From Ulota crispa (Eukaryota; Streptophyta; Bryopsida; Orthotrichales; Orthotrichaceae): a DNA stretch of 64,000 bases. The notes below the pieces were generated by a model, which saw only the letters and a program-made list of their open reading frames with translations, was not told where the DNA came from and did no database searches. The position numbers and the translations under genes were made by a program. The stretch covers positions 16,410,358-16,474,357 of the forward strand of contig OY987244.1 of the NCBI GenBank assembly GCA_963920765.1, given 5' to 3'. How positions within the stretch are numbered: position 1 is the first letter of the stretch; each line of letters starts with the position of its first letter. This document shows, in pieces, positions 48,424-59,568 of the stretch.

Positions 48424-49724
48424 TTAACCCCTAAATGCCCAAGGCCTTTTTTGAACTTCTTGGCATTTTCAGGAAAGTGAACAATCAACCAACCTTTTCT
48501 TAAATCTCATCAAGTTTTTTTAAACTATAACCGTAAAAATTTAAGCTTGATATGTTAGAGATTACATGGCAAAAGAAAACACAACAATATCACTTATAAT
48601 TTGAAAGATTATAATGTTTGAACATGAGGGTGTTAAAACTGCAAAAGTGACGTGAAGTTTTCTAATCCTCATTTCACGTGTCAAATCTAAAAAGTTGGTC
48701 ATCAAAAAAATATGAGGTTTAACCCCTCAATGTCCAAGGTGCGGTTTTGATGCCCCTTTGAATTTTGTTCAGGGATGCCGAAGTTTTTTTCAAGATTTTT
48801 TTAAAGTTTATTATTATATCTAAATTGTTGTTGAAGTCTAGTTTTAGCATCAGAAGTCTGATCTTGAAAATGAATTAACATGATTTGTCTATTCAAGATT
48901 TTGTGCAAGGGTGTCCATTGCAAATTTTCACTTTCTAGTGTTGAAGGCTCTTGGAAATGAGCCTCTAGTACACTAGAACTTGGAGAAAAAATTGCATTAT
49001 AAATTCATTTAAAAAAATTGTAGAATAGATTTTGAGAAGCTGTAAATTGATTGGGGTTATGCATGTTGTACTTTACATACTCATATTTTTTTGGTACCCT
49101 CAATTTTAGGTTTGAGATGTAAAAAGAGGATTGAGAGACTTCAAATCACTTTCACAATTTTCACACCCTCATGATCAAACATTATAATCTTTCAATCCAT
49201 AAGTGAAATAGTTGTGATTTCTTTTTGTATGCAATCTATAACATGTCTACTTTGAATTTGTACGGTTGCACTTTAGAGAAATTTGATAAGATTGATCAAA
49301 ATGTTAGATTTTGTTCACTTTCAAGCATATTCTGAGATACTCCAAAATTCCAGGGGCGTTGAGGGGTTAAGGTTATTACATGTTTAACTTTAGTCAATTT
49401 ACAGCTTCCAAAATCTACTCATGTATTTTTGTAAATGGATTGGTAATGTGGATTTTTCTCCAAGCTCTACTATATTTGAGGCTCATTTTCAAGATCTTCC
49501 AACACTAGAAAACTCAAGATTGCAATGGACACTCTTGTACAAAATCTTGAGTACAAAAATCATCAATATTCATTTTTTAAATCAGATTTTTGGTGTTGAA
49601 AATAGACTTCAAAACAAACTTGTGTTCAAAAGAAAATACCAAAAATAGTGATTTGATAAGGTTTTATTTGTCTTCAAAGTTTTGCAAACACCCAAATTGG
49701 GTGCCTTGGGCATTTAGGGGTTAA
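48424..49724. mobile_element. piggyBac-like MITE, family F, interrupted
   Basis: The ends are TTAACCCCTAAATGCCCAAG and, read inward from the right, TTAACCCCTAAATGCCCAAG, identical over 20 bases. The element is split by another piggyBac-like MITE at 48719-49370. Without it the host element is about 650 bp, the size of the related copy at 51622-52278. Confidence 0.9.
48719..49370. mobile_element. piggyBac-like MITE, family G, nested in family F
   Basis: 652 bp between TTAA sites. Ends TTAACCCCTCAATGTCCAAG and, read inward from the right, TTAACCCCTCAACGCCCC. Nearly identical to 59600-60251 over the whole length, so probably moved relatively recently. No coding capacity. Confidence 0.9.
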
Positions 49725-51621
49725 ATTAGATTCCCTAAATGGTACGCACTTACTAGTTGTCATGTTTTGTTTGATAATGTTTTGAGTTTACTATTGTTCA
49801 TTTCCAACACAACATTCAGTAGCAGTAAGCACGCTTGCCCTCCCTCCAACTAAAGAGTGTGGAATATTCCACACCCATCAGTATCTAAGAGGACACATGT
49901 TAATATTTGTTAAAGAGTTTATGAAAGAGAGTTTTAGTTTAGTGCACATATGTCGATGTGGGGGCTAGCCATGTCAAAAGAATTTAAAAAAAGAAAAAAA
50001 ATTGTTTTTATTTTTTGTGTCAGTATGGAGTTCGTGGATGATACCTGAAGAGAGGGAAAGGCAGCCCCTCTTAGGCTACTGAATGTTATGAAATAAAATA
50101 TTTGTTTTTTTGTGAATATACAAACCAGAAAGCAATATAGTGAATGGAGGAACCAAATAATTCAAGAGATGCTACAAGATACACCTGAGCCCATTCAATG
50201 TTGCAATTGAAGTACTAAAATGTACATTCTTATGCGGCATTTGGGGTGTTTTGATAACATTGTGACCTAGACAAATAAGCTATATTGGTAATTGTCTCAA
50301 AAATTTGACTATTATGAGTGTGAATGATCACAATAAGAAAGAATTGATCATAATGATTATAAAGCATGAAGCGATACATAACCTTGAGAAATTTGAAACT
50401 AAATTTTCATTAGAATGTCAGGGTACAGATAGTTGATTACGTATACACACTCTCAACTTTTGAGGTGAGGTATACAAAGTACTCAAAATTTTGTCTACTT
50501 GCCACTAGCAGCCATAACTTTTGCAATTTGGCATATAATTATACAATGTATCGTCATATTCGTTAAATTGGGCCAAAACTGTCATTTTGGGACTTTTGAA
50601 AGTCCCAAACCAAGCTCCAACGTTTTTTTGGTACACACCTCACCTGAGAGGAGGAATTTGTGAGGGAAAAAGTTTTAGTAGCTCAAATTGAATCTGATAC
50701 TTTTGAATTTGGTTTGAGGTAGGTATTTTTGATTGAGGTGGAGTACAAAATGGTACCACTATTTTTCCCAATTTTACAAATTGTAGTGATAGCACACTTG
50801 TTTTCCTCCACACAATCCTTGACTGCAGAAGATTAATTAAAGAAGTTGAATAGGAGTTTATACAATACTGGAGAGTTGTTTGCAAACATTTAGTAGGTGG
50901 ACAGCTAAAAATTCATCTAGTCACTCTAAAATGGTGAATGCTTGTTCCAAAAAATCATTTTGAAATGTCTTCTTACACATATGAGCATTAGCATGTTGAA
51001 AAATGGATGTGTCAAGATTGAAGTAACTTAATTTATGGCCCTCCAAATAGTGACTAAATGCAATGCATGTTATATCTCCAAATCAAAACAAATTTCCTAA
51101 CAATCTTGTCTTGGCAATTCTAAGCTGTCACAGCGTTTCTTCTATATTCTATTTCTTGCAAATTGTGAGAAATAAAAAAGAACTGCAACAACTTTTGTGG
51201 TCTGTCATTTTGTAAAATCAACTGAAAAATCTACATCTTTCTCCTTCACATTGGCTTCATAATGGCAATTCTATTTCAAAAATCTCACCAAGCATCCTAT
51301 AAGAACAGAGAGTAGAGAATCTACCAAAAATCAATCAAGAAACACAAAATTGCGATACCATATTGCTCATCAATGGTTGCTGGGACCATGCCTCAACAAA
51401 TGAGTGTGAGTGCACCCATTTCTTCAACCCTAATTGAAAATCTAGATATAGTTTGTGAAAATTTCATAAGTGGTGTGAATCTCTACTTCGTTTGCACTTG
51501 TGTGGATTTGGGTTTAGCAATTAGTTGATATTCATCTACATCTGCCTCCCTAAAATTGAAACATTCACTTATAATCTCATTTGTTGAGGAGGTCATAGTA
51601 GCATTACGTGCAACAATGACA
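49725..51621. other. AT-rich spacer
   Basis: 1.9 kb with no supported gene or element. GAGGTGAGGTATACAAAG near 50461 and TTGGTACACACCTCACC near 50629-50645 face each other and could be ends of a small TIR element (about 185 bp), without a confirmed duplication. Confidence 0.4.
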
Positions 51622-52278
51622 TTAACCCCTAAATGCCCAAGGCACCAAATTTGGGTGTTTAGTAAACTTTGAGGCAAAAAGTTGACTATTTTAATTATTT
51701 TTTTGGAGTAGTTGCAAGCTAAAGTTAAGAGAATCTAAATGTGTTTTTGCACTAGTTTCACTTGGAGTGTTTTTGTTGTACAAATTAGAATTCATTCAAT
51801 GTTGAATTCTCTTTTGTTCATAATGTTTTTTTTTATCAATAATTGGAGCTAAGAAATTTCTTTGGTTTATGTGGTAACTCTTTGACAATTGCATTGCAAG
51901 CTTGTTTGTGAAATTGTGGTCATGGATTTGGAAGGGGGGTTATTAATTTAGAAATAACAACAAACATTGAATCATTATAAGTAGTTGTTTCTTGATTTTG
52001 TACACAAAAGTTGCCATTTTTTCATTAGAAGTTTTAAACAACTCCAAAGAAACTAGAAAATTCCATACTCATCCACACCCAATCACAACTATTTAAAAAT
52101 CTACAAGGTTTTTTTGGAGTTTTTTTAGAGGCACCATCTAAAAGCTTTGAAGTTCAAGATCCTACATTTACAATTTTGTTTTGATGTTTAATAATGACCT
52201 TACAACACAATTCAAAAACTTCAAAAATATCTTCCAAAAAACAAACAAAAAAAGTACCCTTGAGCATTTAGGGGTTAA
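51622..52278. mobile_element. piggyBac-like MITE, family F, intact copy
   Basis: 657 bp. Ends TTAACCCCTAAATGCCCAAG and, read inward from the right, TTAACCCCTAAATGCTCAAG, with TTAA on both sides. Subterminal CACCAAATTTGGGTG just inside the left end is palindromic. Confidence 0.88.
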
Positions 52279-52651
52279 AAAAGCACTTCAAATTGTAGGA
52301 ATTACAAAATGGTCTACAACCCTTTCATACTTTCCAAACTCTTTATCATCCCATTTATATGCAACTTCTTGAAATAAAAAGTGATCATGAATGTGCACAT
52401 ACCTTTAGAAAAACGTGTCCCAAGTAATTATAAATGTTCACAATGACTATAATTGAATCAATTAATAGTCATTATTGACATTTGCAATCATTGTGGACAA
52501 GTTGATTATGCACGTTTTACTTATACCAATATAGTCCAGAATACTGAAGAAGAGGGTTCCAAGGTTGTCTTTGTCTTTCAACCTCTTATAAAAATGGATA
52601 AACAAATAAAGGACCTATTGCAATTCTCAATATGAACCTTATGAGATTTGA
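52279..52651. other. AT-rich spacer
   Basis: Nothing supported. Confidence 0.45.
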
Positions 52652-52904
52652 TCTATATATATAAAAGAATGCGTACAACTTAGGGTTTTGGTGAAGTTGC
52701 TCATTCTAAAGAAATATTGTTGTGGTGTAACTTCTAATAACCAATGACAAGGAGAAAAGGTACATGCATAAAGTGGTTTACACCGAGTCTTTTTAGTGAA
52801 GGACCAACATGAAAGAGAAGGATACATGTGTAAAGTGGTTTACATTGAGACTTTGATTTGATTCAAATTGTTGCCTTTGTTGGTACAACGGGTACCAAAA
52901 CTCG
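52652..52904 (+). mobile_element. short non-autonomous Helitron-like element, copy 2
   Basis: Preceded by A, starts TCTATATATATAAAAGAATG, and ends GTTGGTACAACGGGTACC then AAAACTCG before T. An A-T target fits Helitron insertion. Homologous blocks with 4631-4823. The final four bases are CTCG, not the canonical CTRR. 253 bp. Confidence 0.5.
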
Positions 52905-53277
52905 TTGTACATAAAAGATGATTGAAATCTCCTAAAACCTGCTGCTACGCTTAAGAATGCTCTCATGATAGAAATACACAATATAGCAAAAAGATCGTGG
53001 GAGTAAGAAAATGCTGCCAGCTCTTGTGAGAACTTCGGCAAGTGGCTGCACACTCTAGGGTCGAAACCATCCACATGGAAATCCTGTTTATAATCTACAC
53101 GTAGCTCTTCACCAGAATGTGCGATTCTGGAATACTAAACCTGCTAACGTTACAAGTGAAAGCTGCTTGCTTGCTTGCTTAGCATACTCTCTGAAAAGGA
53201 AAGTTAAGAAAAGCAAAAGAAAAAAAAGAAGAGAAAACGAAGTAAATGCGTCAGCTCCATAACAGAAACACAAAAGC
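52905..53277 (-). other. probable 3' UTR of the GNAT gene
   Basis: Follows the stop codon of the GNAT gene on the minus strand. GCTTGCTTGCTTGCTTAGC at about 53164-53182 is a small tandem run. No further coding exon seen. Confidence 0.4.
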
Positions 53278-56200
53278 TCAAATTAACTTGTGCAACAACG
53301 AGCGGCGTGGTCGAGCTTGTCGCCTTGCGTCTGAAGCACTCTCCTCCTTCTCGAGTTGAAAACCACCCTTGTTGTAAAGCTTGACAGCAGCCTCGTTTGT
53401 AGCCACGACATGGACGTACAAATTGGTTATTCCTAAAACATCCACCCAAAAAGACGATTAAAAACACCTTGGTTAGACCAAACAAGGGAGCACATGCAGT
53501 GCAAAGATAATAATTTAGAGAATAATATTTCACTTGTAGTCTGTCCTAGAGTTAGACTCAGAATCCAAATGGAATCAGGCAAAAAATAGGTATCTACTTT
53601 TAGTAGGCCAAGTTTAATAGGATTGATCATACCCCAAAGCTGAGCAACCTTTTGGGACTGCTGAAGGAGAGCCACACCAATGCCACGTTGGCGCATCAGA
53701 GGCGCCACGCATACATTTGAGAGGTAGCCTCTTTCACGATCTGCATTAGGACCCTGCCATGATGATTGCACACATTGTTTATAAGAAGCCTAATCTCTAC
53801 AGCAGGTTGAGAGTTTGGGTTCCTAAGTCCGTGTTCTGTATTTCCTTTTCCAACACTACATTTACATCGTAGAAGAAAGAAAAGTATCGCAAAACTAACT
53901 GAACAATTCGGGACAGGAGCAGTATAGAAGACCCTAGTTTATTCATAAGAGTAAGGGAAAATTTGATAGATACCCCTAAAGTTTTCAATATTTGTATAGA
54001 TACCCCTGGTCTTTTAGAAGTTGCACAAATATTCTTGGACCATAATTGGCATTTGTTTTGCACACCACTTCCTGCCCAATGTTGAAGCAATGAGTGCAAC
54101 AAAGTAGAAAAGAAGTAGCGTGTGCACAAAAGGAGAAGGCAGTGGCATGCACAACAACAAAACAAACACCTGAAAATATGGCCCAATGGTATTCGTGCAA
54201 TTTCTGAGAAACCAGGGGCATCTATACAAGTACCGCAAACTTCAGGGGTATCCATCAAATTTTCCCCAAAATCAATGGTCAATGAGGTTAACTTGGATAA
54301 AACTCGTTTCTGTTTAGATCCTAAGACTAGGTAACATTTCCTGAGGACCATTGGAGCAGGGTTTATTTTGGTAATGTAGATGAACAATAAGAACTTGTGT
54401 GCCCTCCCAAGGTTGGAGAGGTTTTTTAAGGGAAGCATGTGCATTGGCCAAAATCAAATAAGGCAACTTCAAATCTGGCCCCGTAAGGCCCAAAAAAAAC
54501 CCTGATTGGAGCAGAAACGTTCCTCGGTAACAAACTCTTACATTCTGCAAATCAGGGGGTCAACAAAATCGGAGCTCACCTCGGGTTTACTCCCAACGAT
54601 CTCTCCAGGCAGAATTTTGCCTTGATTCAAATCTAGTGATCCCACAAGCACGTGCTCCTTGCCGTTTGCAAACGTCACCTGCTCAGATTGCCACAAGACT
54701 TTTTAGCCCACCCAGCGAGCACATGAAACCTAAGGTAGAAAAAATTTCCTTTCCTTCACTTCGAGCGGTTTTAACAATTCTGTAGGAGTATACTTTTAAT
54801 GAAAAATCACTCAATACAGCTCACTGGAGGGATCATTTTTGGGTAAAACAACAATCAAGAGCTAAATTCATCTTAACCCTATAATACTTCACACACCACG
54901 TTTGGGTCCATGTACGTTTATCCACAGCTTATTAGTAGGGAAGTCAACTCGGCAAATCTAAAAAAGTCTCTAAAAGTGGACGGTAAATTTGATGCCCAAA
55001 AATAGCCCCAATCCAATGAATAGCCAATCCAATGTATATATCGGTACGGTTGGAATTACAAACAGTATTCTAGAATTTGCTTCACACAGCCTTGAAATTG
55101 AAAGTTGTCCACCCAGAAATGCTGCCATTTGTACATCCAAGAGTACAAACATTAAAGGGTTAAGATTAACTTGTTTTCTCACACAAGAATAGGGGTAGTC
55201 ACAGCTTCTCCAAGAATGAAACTTCCGTGAAGAATGAGAAGTTTGGGAGTGGATATAGGAGCCAATGGGAGCACTCCTTCATGGAAGGTGTGATTCCTCT
55301 TTTTGTGGGCGATGGAGAATGAAGAATCAGTTTACCTAAAAAGTGGTGATGCAATAAGAAAGCAAGTTACATTCACACACTCAACCAAGGTCCCCAATTA
55401 CAAGGAGGGTGAAAGCAAGACAAGCACACACAAAAGATAAAAACTTCAAGTGCTAAATTTTCTTCATGCCCATCCTTCTCCTCCAGAGGTGAAGAGAAAA
55501 ACTTCTCAATCTTGAAAGAATCGGGCCTCTGCAAGCAAACCAAGGAGAGTGCGCCACGACCTCATTCTTCGAGGATTGAGAATGGGGTGAAGAAGGTGTG
55601 CCTAAGGTAGTCTGCTAGAATTGCGACCCTCACACCTAAACCGTCCCTATAATTAGCTTAGGAATGGATGTTCAATGGTCCTTAAATGGACCCTCTTTAA
55701 CCATTGAGTGGATAGAGAAAAAGAGAAAAAGGCATATTCTTCTCTAAGAGCCAATCAAACTCCTTGGTTTCACCTTATCTCTTTACAAGTTGCAAGGGGA
55801 TGGATTTTGGGAGACCTATAGTCACAAATAGGTGTCTACTACAGAAAAAACTTTGAAAATTCATCAACAATTCAATAATGTTTCAAAAAGTATGAAAAAA
55901 ATTGTGTTAGATTTAGTGTCCATTTCGCTTTGTCTAAAAATTAGACAAAGAGTCTTCCTGTTTTGAAAAGCCCATAAAAAACCAGACGGACCCTTGAAGT
56001 GACTGTTTTAGAGCATACTACCTTACCCCTAATCTATGATGAACGGGCATAGATAGATATTCAGCCAAGTCAATTGCTTGCTAGTTTGAAGGCCAACCAA
56101 ATGTTAATTGCAAGAGATGAGTTGAGCAATTCAAAAACAGTATTCTCAAGGGAGAATATTAGGGTTAGGGTTACGAATCCATGGAGGGGATTCAGAGCGG

Positions 56201-56926
56201 GGAGACTAATTTCCTGACCTTCAAGGCGGGGTGGAGATCCACGACAGATCGATCATCGAGGCAGCAGAGCGGATACAGCGCCAAAATGCACACGATGCGC
56301 TTGTACCCTTGCTCCAGGCCAGCCACTTTGCACGTGAGCGCCGTGAACTCGTCATCAGTCTTCATCTTGCGATGCAACTACGCAGAAATTCCACAGAGCC
56401 ACACCAACCATTTCAGAGCCCAAGTGCCAAACCCTAACAATGGAACTATGCACAATTCCACGAGTCCACACACCAACGATTTCAGGAGCCGATGTGCCAA
56501 ACCCTAAAAATTGCAACCAGAGTTCGCAACAACAACAACAACAACAGTTCCATTACATTACATTACCATTACCTTGAGAGCTTCTTCGGTGCGGCCTTCG
56601 GGGTACGTGTAGAAGGAGAGCGCGCGCAAATACGCCACGGCTCGAATGAGCTCTGGCGACCGCCCTTCGTGGAACACCAATCCTTCCTTCACGCATTGCA
56701 ACACGCTGCTGGTCTCAAACCCCCTCACTCCCACTCCCACTCCCTTAAACCCTGCCACCTCGCAAGGCGCCACGCACGCTCTGATCGTCACGCCCACTCG
56801 ATATGAGGGCACTCTGACATTATAAGCAAGGGGCTTCTTCCACGCTAGTTTGCTCGTCTGAGCGGAGGCGGAGACTATGCCAAGCCCACGCGTGGGAGGT
56901 GTTGATAATAAGCTTGACATCGCCAT
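53278..56926 (-). CDS. plastid-type GNAT N-acetyltransferase
   Basis: Five exons join in frame with GT-AG introns on the minus strand: 56573-56926, 56219-56377, 54580-54678, 53633-53753 and 53278-53432 (888 bp, 295 aa). The first about 50 residues are rich in Ser, Ala and basic residues with few acids, as in a chloroplast transit peptide. The GNAT fold follows: LRALSFYTYP and HRKMKTDDEF, then VLVGSLDLNQG, then acetyl-CoA-binding motif A with YLSNVCVAP and RQRGIG (225-230). WGITNLYVHVVATNEAAVKL and YNKGGF form motif B. The layout matches the plant plastid GNAT group that acetylates protein N-termini and lysines. The first ATG (56926) was used; a GTG further upstream is not a start. Introns 2 and 3 are swollen by MITEs. 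Which GNAT paralogue it is cannot be told. Confidence 0.9.
53955..54266. mobile_element. TIR MITE (GGGAAAATTTGATAG family) in GNAT intron 3
   Basis: 312 bp with about 90-bp inverted ends: GGGAAAATTTGATAGATACC on the left and, read inward from the right, GGGAAAATTTGATGGATACC. Related to 61458-62008. No clear target duplication, so the superfamily is open. It lies wholly inside the intron 53754-54579. Confidence 0.8.
54873..55163. mobile_element. piggyBac-like MITE, family E, in GNAT intron 2
   Basis: 291 bp between TTAA at 54873-54876 and 55160-55163. Ends TTAACCCTATAATACTTC and, read inward from the right, TTAACCCTTTAATGTTTG. Relative of 3789-4041. Confidence 0.8.
55604..56024. mobile_element. 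TIR MITE, AAGGTAGT family, in GNAT intron 2
   Basis: 421 bp. Ends AAGGTAGTCTGCTAGAATTG and, read inward from the right, AAGGTAGTATGCTCTAAAAC. The interior matches 30273-30684 and, in reverse, 59569-60586. Confidence 0.78.
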
Positions 56927-57273
56927 TGCTGCCACACTACGAACGTCAAACGCTTAAGGAAAGCAGCAACCCTCACCTCAGCTCACCATCGCTAACATTC
57001 CAGGCGCCATCGATCTTTTACTTACTGAAACCCTATTGTGCGAAAATCAATCAATGTGGCAACCACAATTTGGACCTAATCACACGCAAATCAATGCTGT
57101 CTGGCTCATTCTAATATCACTCCGCAACACTTAAGCTTACTCCGCACTCAGTCACGCCAATTGGCGCTGCACCATTACAAGAGCGGGAAGTCAGCTTAGA
57201 ACAGAGCAGCCTGCATTCGGAATCGGAAGTCGAGTGTGCACTGCAGGAGAAGATCAATGACACAATAATTGTT
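56927..57273 (-). promoter_or_regulatory. upstream region of the GNAT gene
   Basis: Moderate G+C sequence before the start codon, free of transposon ends up to the 12-bp repeat at 57274. Likely 5' UTR and promoter; no element can be named. Confidence 0.4.
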
Positions 57274-57321
57274 GGATTGTTCGATGGATTGTTCGATGGA
57301 TTGTTCGATGGATTGTTCGAT
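57274..57321. repeat. four perfect 12-bp tandem repeats
   Basis: GGATTGTTCGAT occurs four times in a row, then decays into a TTGA run. Confidence 0.9.
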
Positions 57322-57543
57322 TGATTGATTGACGGGTATGAGTGGTGTAGTTGGTGATGGTAGAGCGTTCCTCCGTCGTATAAGTTACGGTTGAGTGGTG
57401 GACTGGCTGCTGTGGTTTCTTATCCACAAAAGGTGTCTGACACTGCCACCACCGATTCCTGGGCCGACCCAGTGGCGGTGACGAACGCAAGCTGCTTCCG
57501 TCCTGCAAGCGTGGAGGTCGCATCAGATGCGAGTAAGGTACAG

Positions 57544-57775
57544 TACACCAAATGGTGCATTTAGGTTGCTCCACACTAATTCTCATATCTTGCTTTTCTT
57601 CTACTGCTGTAAAATCATTTCCATTAATAATTACTGCATTTTTTATCATAAAGGGCCTTGCAATTACTACAAAGCTGCTAAAAATTCAATTAACAACGTT
57701 CTAGTTGTAGACCATGTGAAATCCAAGCATGGTCAACATATAGTTTAGGGTAGTCTAAATGCACTATTTGGTGTA
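57544..57775. mobile_element. TIR MITE, TACACCAAAT ends
   Basis: 232 bp. Ends TACACCAAATGGTGCATTTA and, read inward from the right, TACACCAAATAGTGCATTTA. TA at both outer edges could be the target duplication, which would suggest Tc1/mariner kin. A degraded relative lies at 259-330. Confidence 0.7.
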
Positions 57776-57782
57776 GAGCAAA

Positions 57783-57910
57783 TGTGCACAAGGTGTCCAT
57801 TTGAATTCTAAAATCTAAGCTCATCATAGATGTCTTATTTTCTGTGCACAAAAAATAAGACATCTATGAAGTGATTAGATTTGAGATTTCAAATGTATGC
57901 CTTGTGCACA
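57783..57910. mobile_element. near-perfect foldback element
   Basis: 128-bp palindrome with TGTGCACAAGG and CCTTGTGCACA outer ends and AGATGTCTTATTTT / AAATAAGACATCT at the centre. It begins eight bases after the preceding MITE. It could form a long hairpin RNA. Confidence 0.75.
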
Positions 57911-57968
57911 CTTGAGCGGCATTAGGTTCAATGGTCGGGAATGGGTATGTCTATCTTAGCGCATGTCC

Positions 57969-58130
57969 TTAACTCCCTAAGTGCCCAAGCCATTTTCACC
58001 AAAATTAGGATTTTGGGAGACATACAACTTTGATGCATCATATCTCAATTGGATAATCCACAAAAAGTGACCATTGAAACATTGGAACACCTACTTAGAA
58101 AACAGCTCGCAAATTTTGGGAATAGTTGAT
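57969..58130 (+). mobile_element. left end of a family D piggyBac-like element
   Basis: TTAACTCCCTAAGTGCCCAAG at 57969 and the following about 100 bases match the reversed right part of 2773-3792 (CCAAAATTAGG, TGATGCATCATATCTCA). The far end was not found. Confidence 0.6.
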
Positions 58131-58624
58131 TGTGGGAGATAGGAGATTGTAACATTTGATCAAACAACATGTGATGGCATAAACTCATTTTTTGGCATGT
58201 TATTTATTGATTTCTACAAAATTCTATAAGCCCCCTATCCATCTCAAATTTGGTGAGTAACAAGATAGATTTGAATGCACATACTTGCAAATGATTGAAG
58301 ATTGTGCCTTCTTTGTATGTTAGATTTTAGGGCTTCAAAATGTTATTGCACAAAAGATGATGACCGGCACAATTGGTGAGGGTTGCCACAACAAGGGTTT
58401 AGAACATGCTTGAACCCTTACTAACAAATTTCTTGCTACCACAAAGTACACGCAAGGAAGCTTGCAAGGGATATTGACTAGTTGCAACATGTAAGCCATT
58501 GCTTGCCACCTCGCCTCATATGGTGTTCCACCCAATTAAGGCTCTAAAGACACTTGTACAACATTTGGCTTGCCATTGCAAGGCATTTTTTTTTGGCAAA
58601 AGAAAGCAAAACTAATGATAGATC
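58131..58624. other. spacer, possibly interior of the family D element
   Basis: No gene seen. It may belong to the element starting at 57969. Confidence 0.35.
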
Positions 58625-59042
58625 TAGTAAGGTAGACACACCCATTCTTGACCCCTCCCCAATCCCGCACCCTAGATTTGAGGCTTTCATTGCACATTAC
58701 TAAACCCATAGTGGAGCAGTGAATGTCACTTGCACAAGCAAATTTTGCCGCATCTAAGTTGCTGAGTTGCTATGAGACGGTTGGGATTAGGACCATCTAG
58801 TGCCACTATGGGAACATATCCAAGCAATTTCAAGGTTAATTTAGAGTTGCTAATAGGGGCCCTATGAGCTCCAACTTTGCCCATTAATATAAAATAATCT
58901 ACAATACATTTTTTCACAAAAATTACGATCTAGAATACCTTGTTGAAAGGCTAACCTTGCAGATTTTTTTTCCAAAATTTTCCAAAACCTTGAGGTACCC
59001 CAAACCCTTAAACAATCCAGTATGGGTGTGTCTACCCTACCA
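58625..59042. mobile_element. TIR element, GGTAGACACACCCAT ends
   Basis: 418 bp. Ends TAGTAAGGTAGACACACCCA and, read inward from the right, TGGTAGGGTAGACACACCCA. No confirmed target duplication; superfamily open. Confidence 0.65.
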
Positions 59043-59568
59043 TAGGATAAATCTGGGCAAGTCCCTCCATTTATTATCTAGACGTGCCTGGACATGTGTG
59101 AACTGGCAAAAATTGTCAAGCTAAAACAAATGCCATGCTTACCATAAAACACACACATGTTTGTAAGGCCAAGGTGGAAAAGCTAAGCCTTCTTTCACAA
59201 ACAAGGGTTAAAGTAAGGAATTCCCACTATTCTATAGTTGGTCAATCTTTTATCTCCTTCAAATCATCCAACAGGTCACTAAATCCAAAAAAAAAAAACC
59301 CCAAATTTCTAAATTCTATCTGTTGGTAAGTTTCTAATATTCTGGCAATTTCTGCTAATCGAAAAAGCTGAGCTGTTTCACCTAGGCCTCCTCACACACA
59401 CGTATGTGCACTAAACTTATACCAAGCCCTGAAACATCACCTGACATTGAGCTGCTAACTGACTGACGATTCTTTTGTTTGTAACTTACAAGATAAAGGC
59501 AAGTACACAAAAATAATAATTACATAACACGTATTCAAAGGAGAAAAAAAGTAGTATGCGTGTTGTAC
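59043..59568. other. spacer
   Basis: Nothing supported; an A tract lies near 59288-59298. Confidence 0.45.

Noticed and set aside
53797-54444. 215-codon minus-strand frame
   Set aside because: Lies in GNAT intron 3 and crosses a MITE; the residues are hydrophobic low-complexity without a family.
56155-56175. Telomere-like TTAGGG repeats
   Set aside because: Only about two and a half units inside a GNAT intron; far too short for an interstitial telomere.
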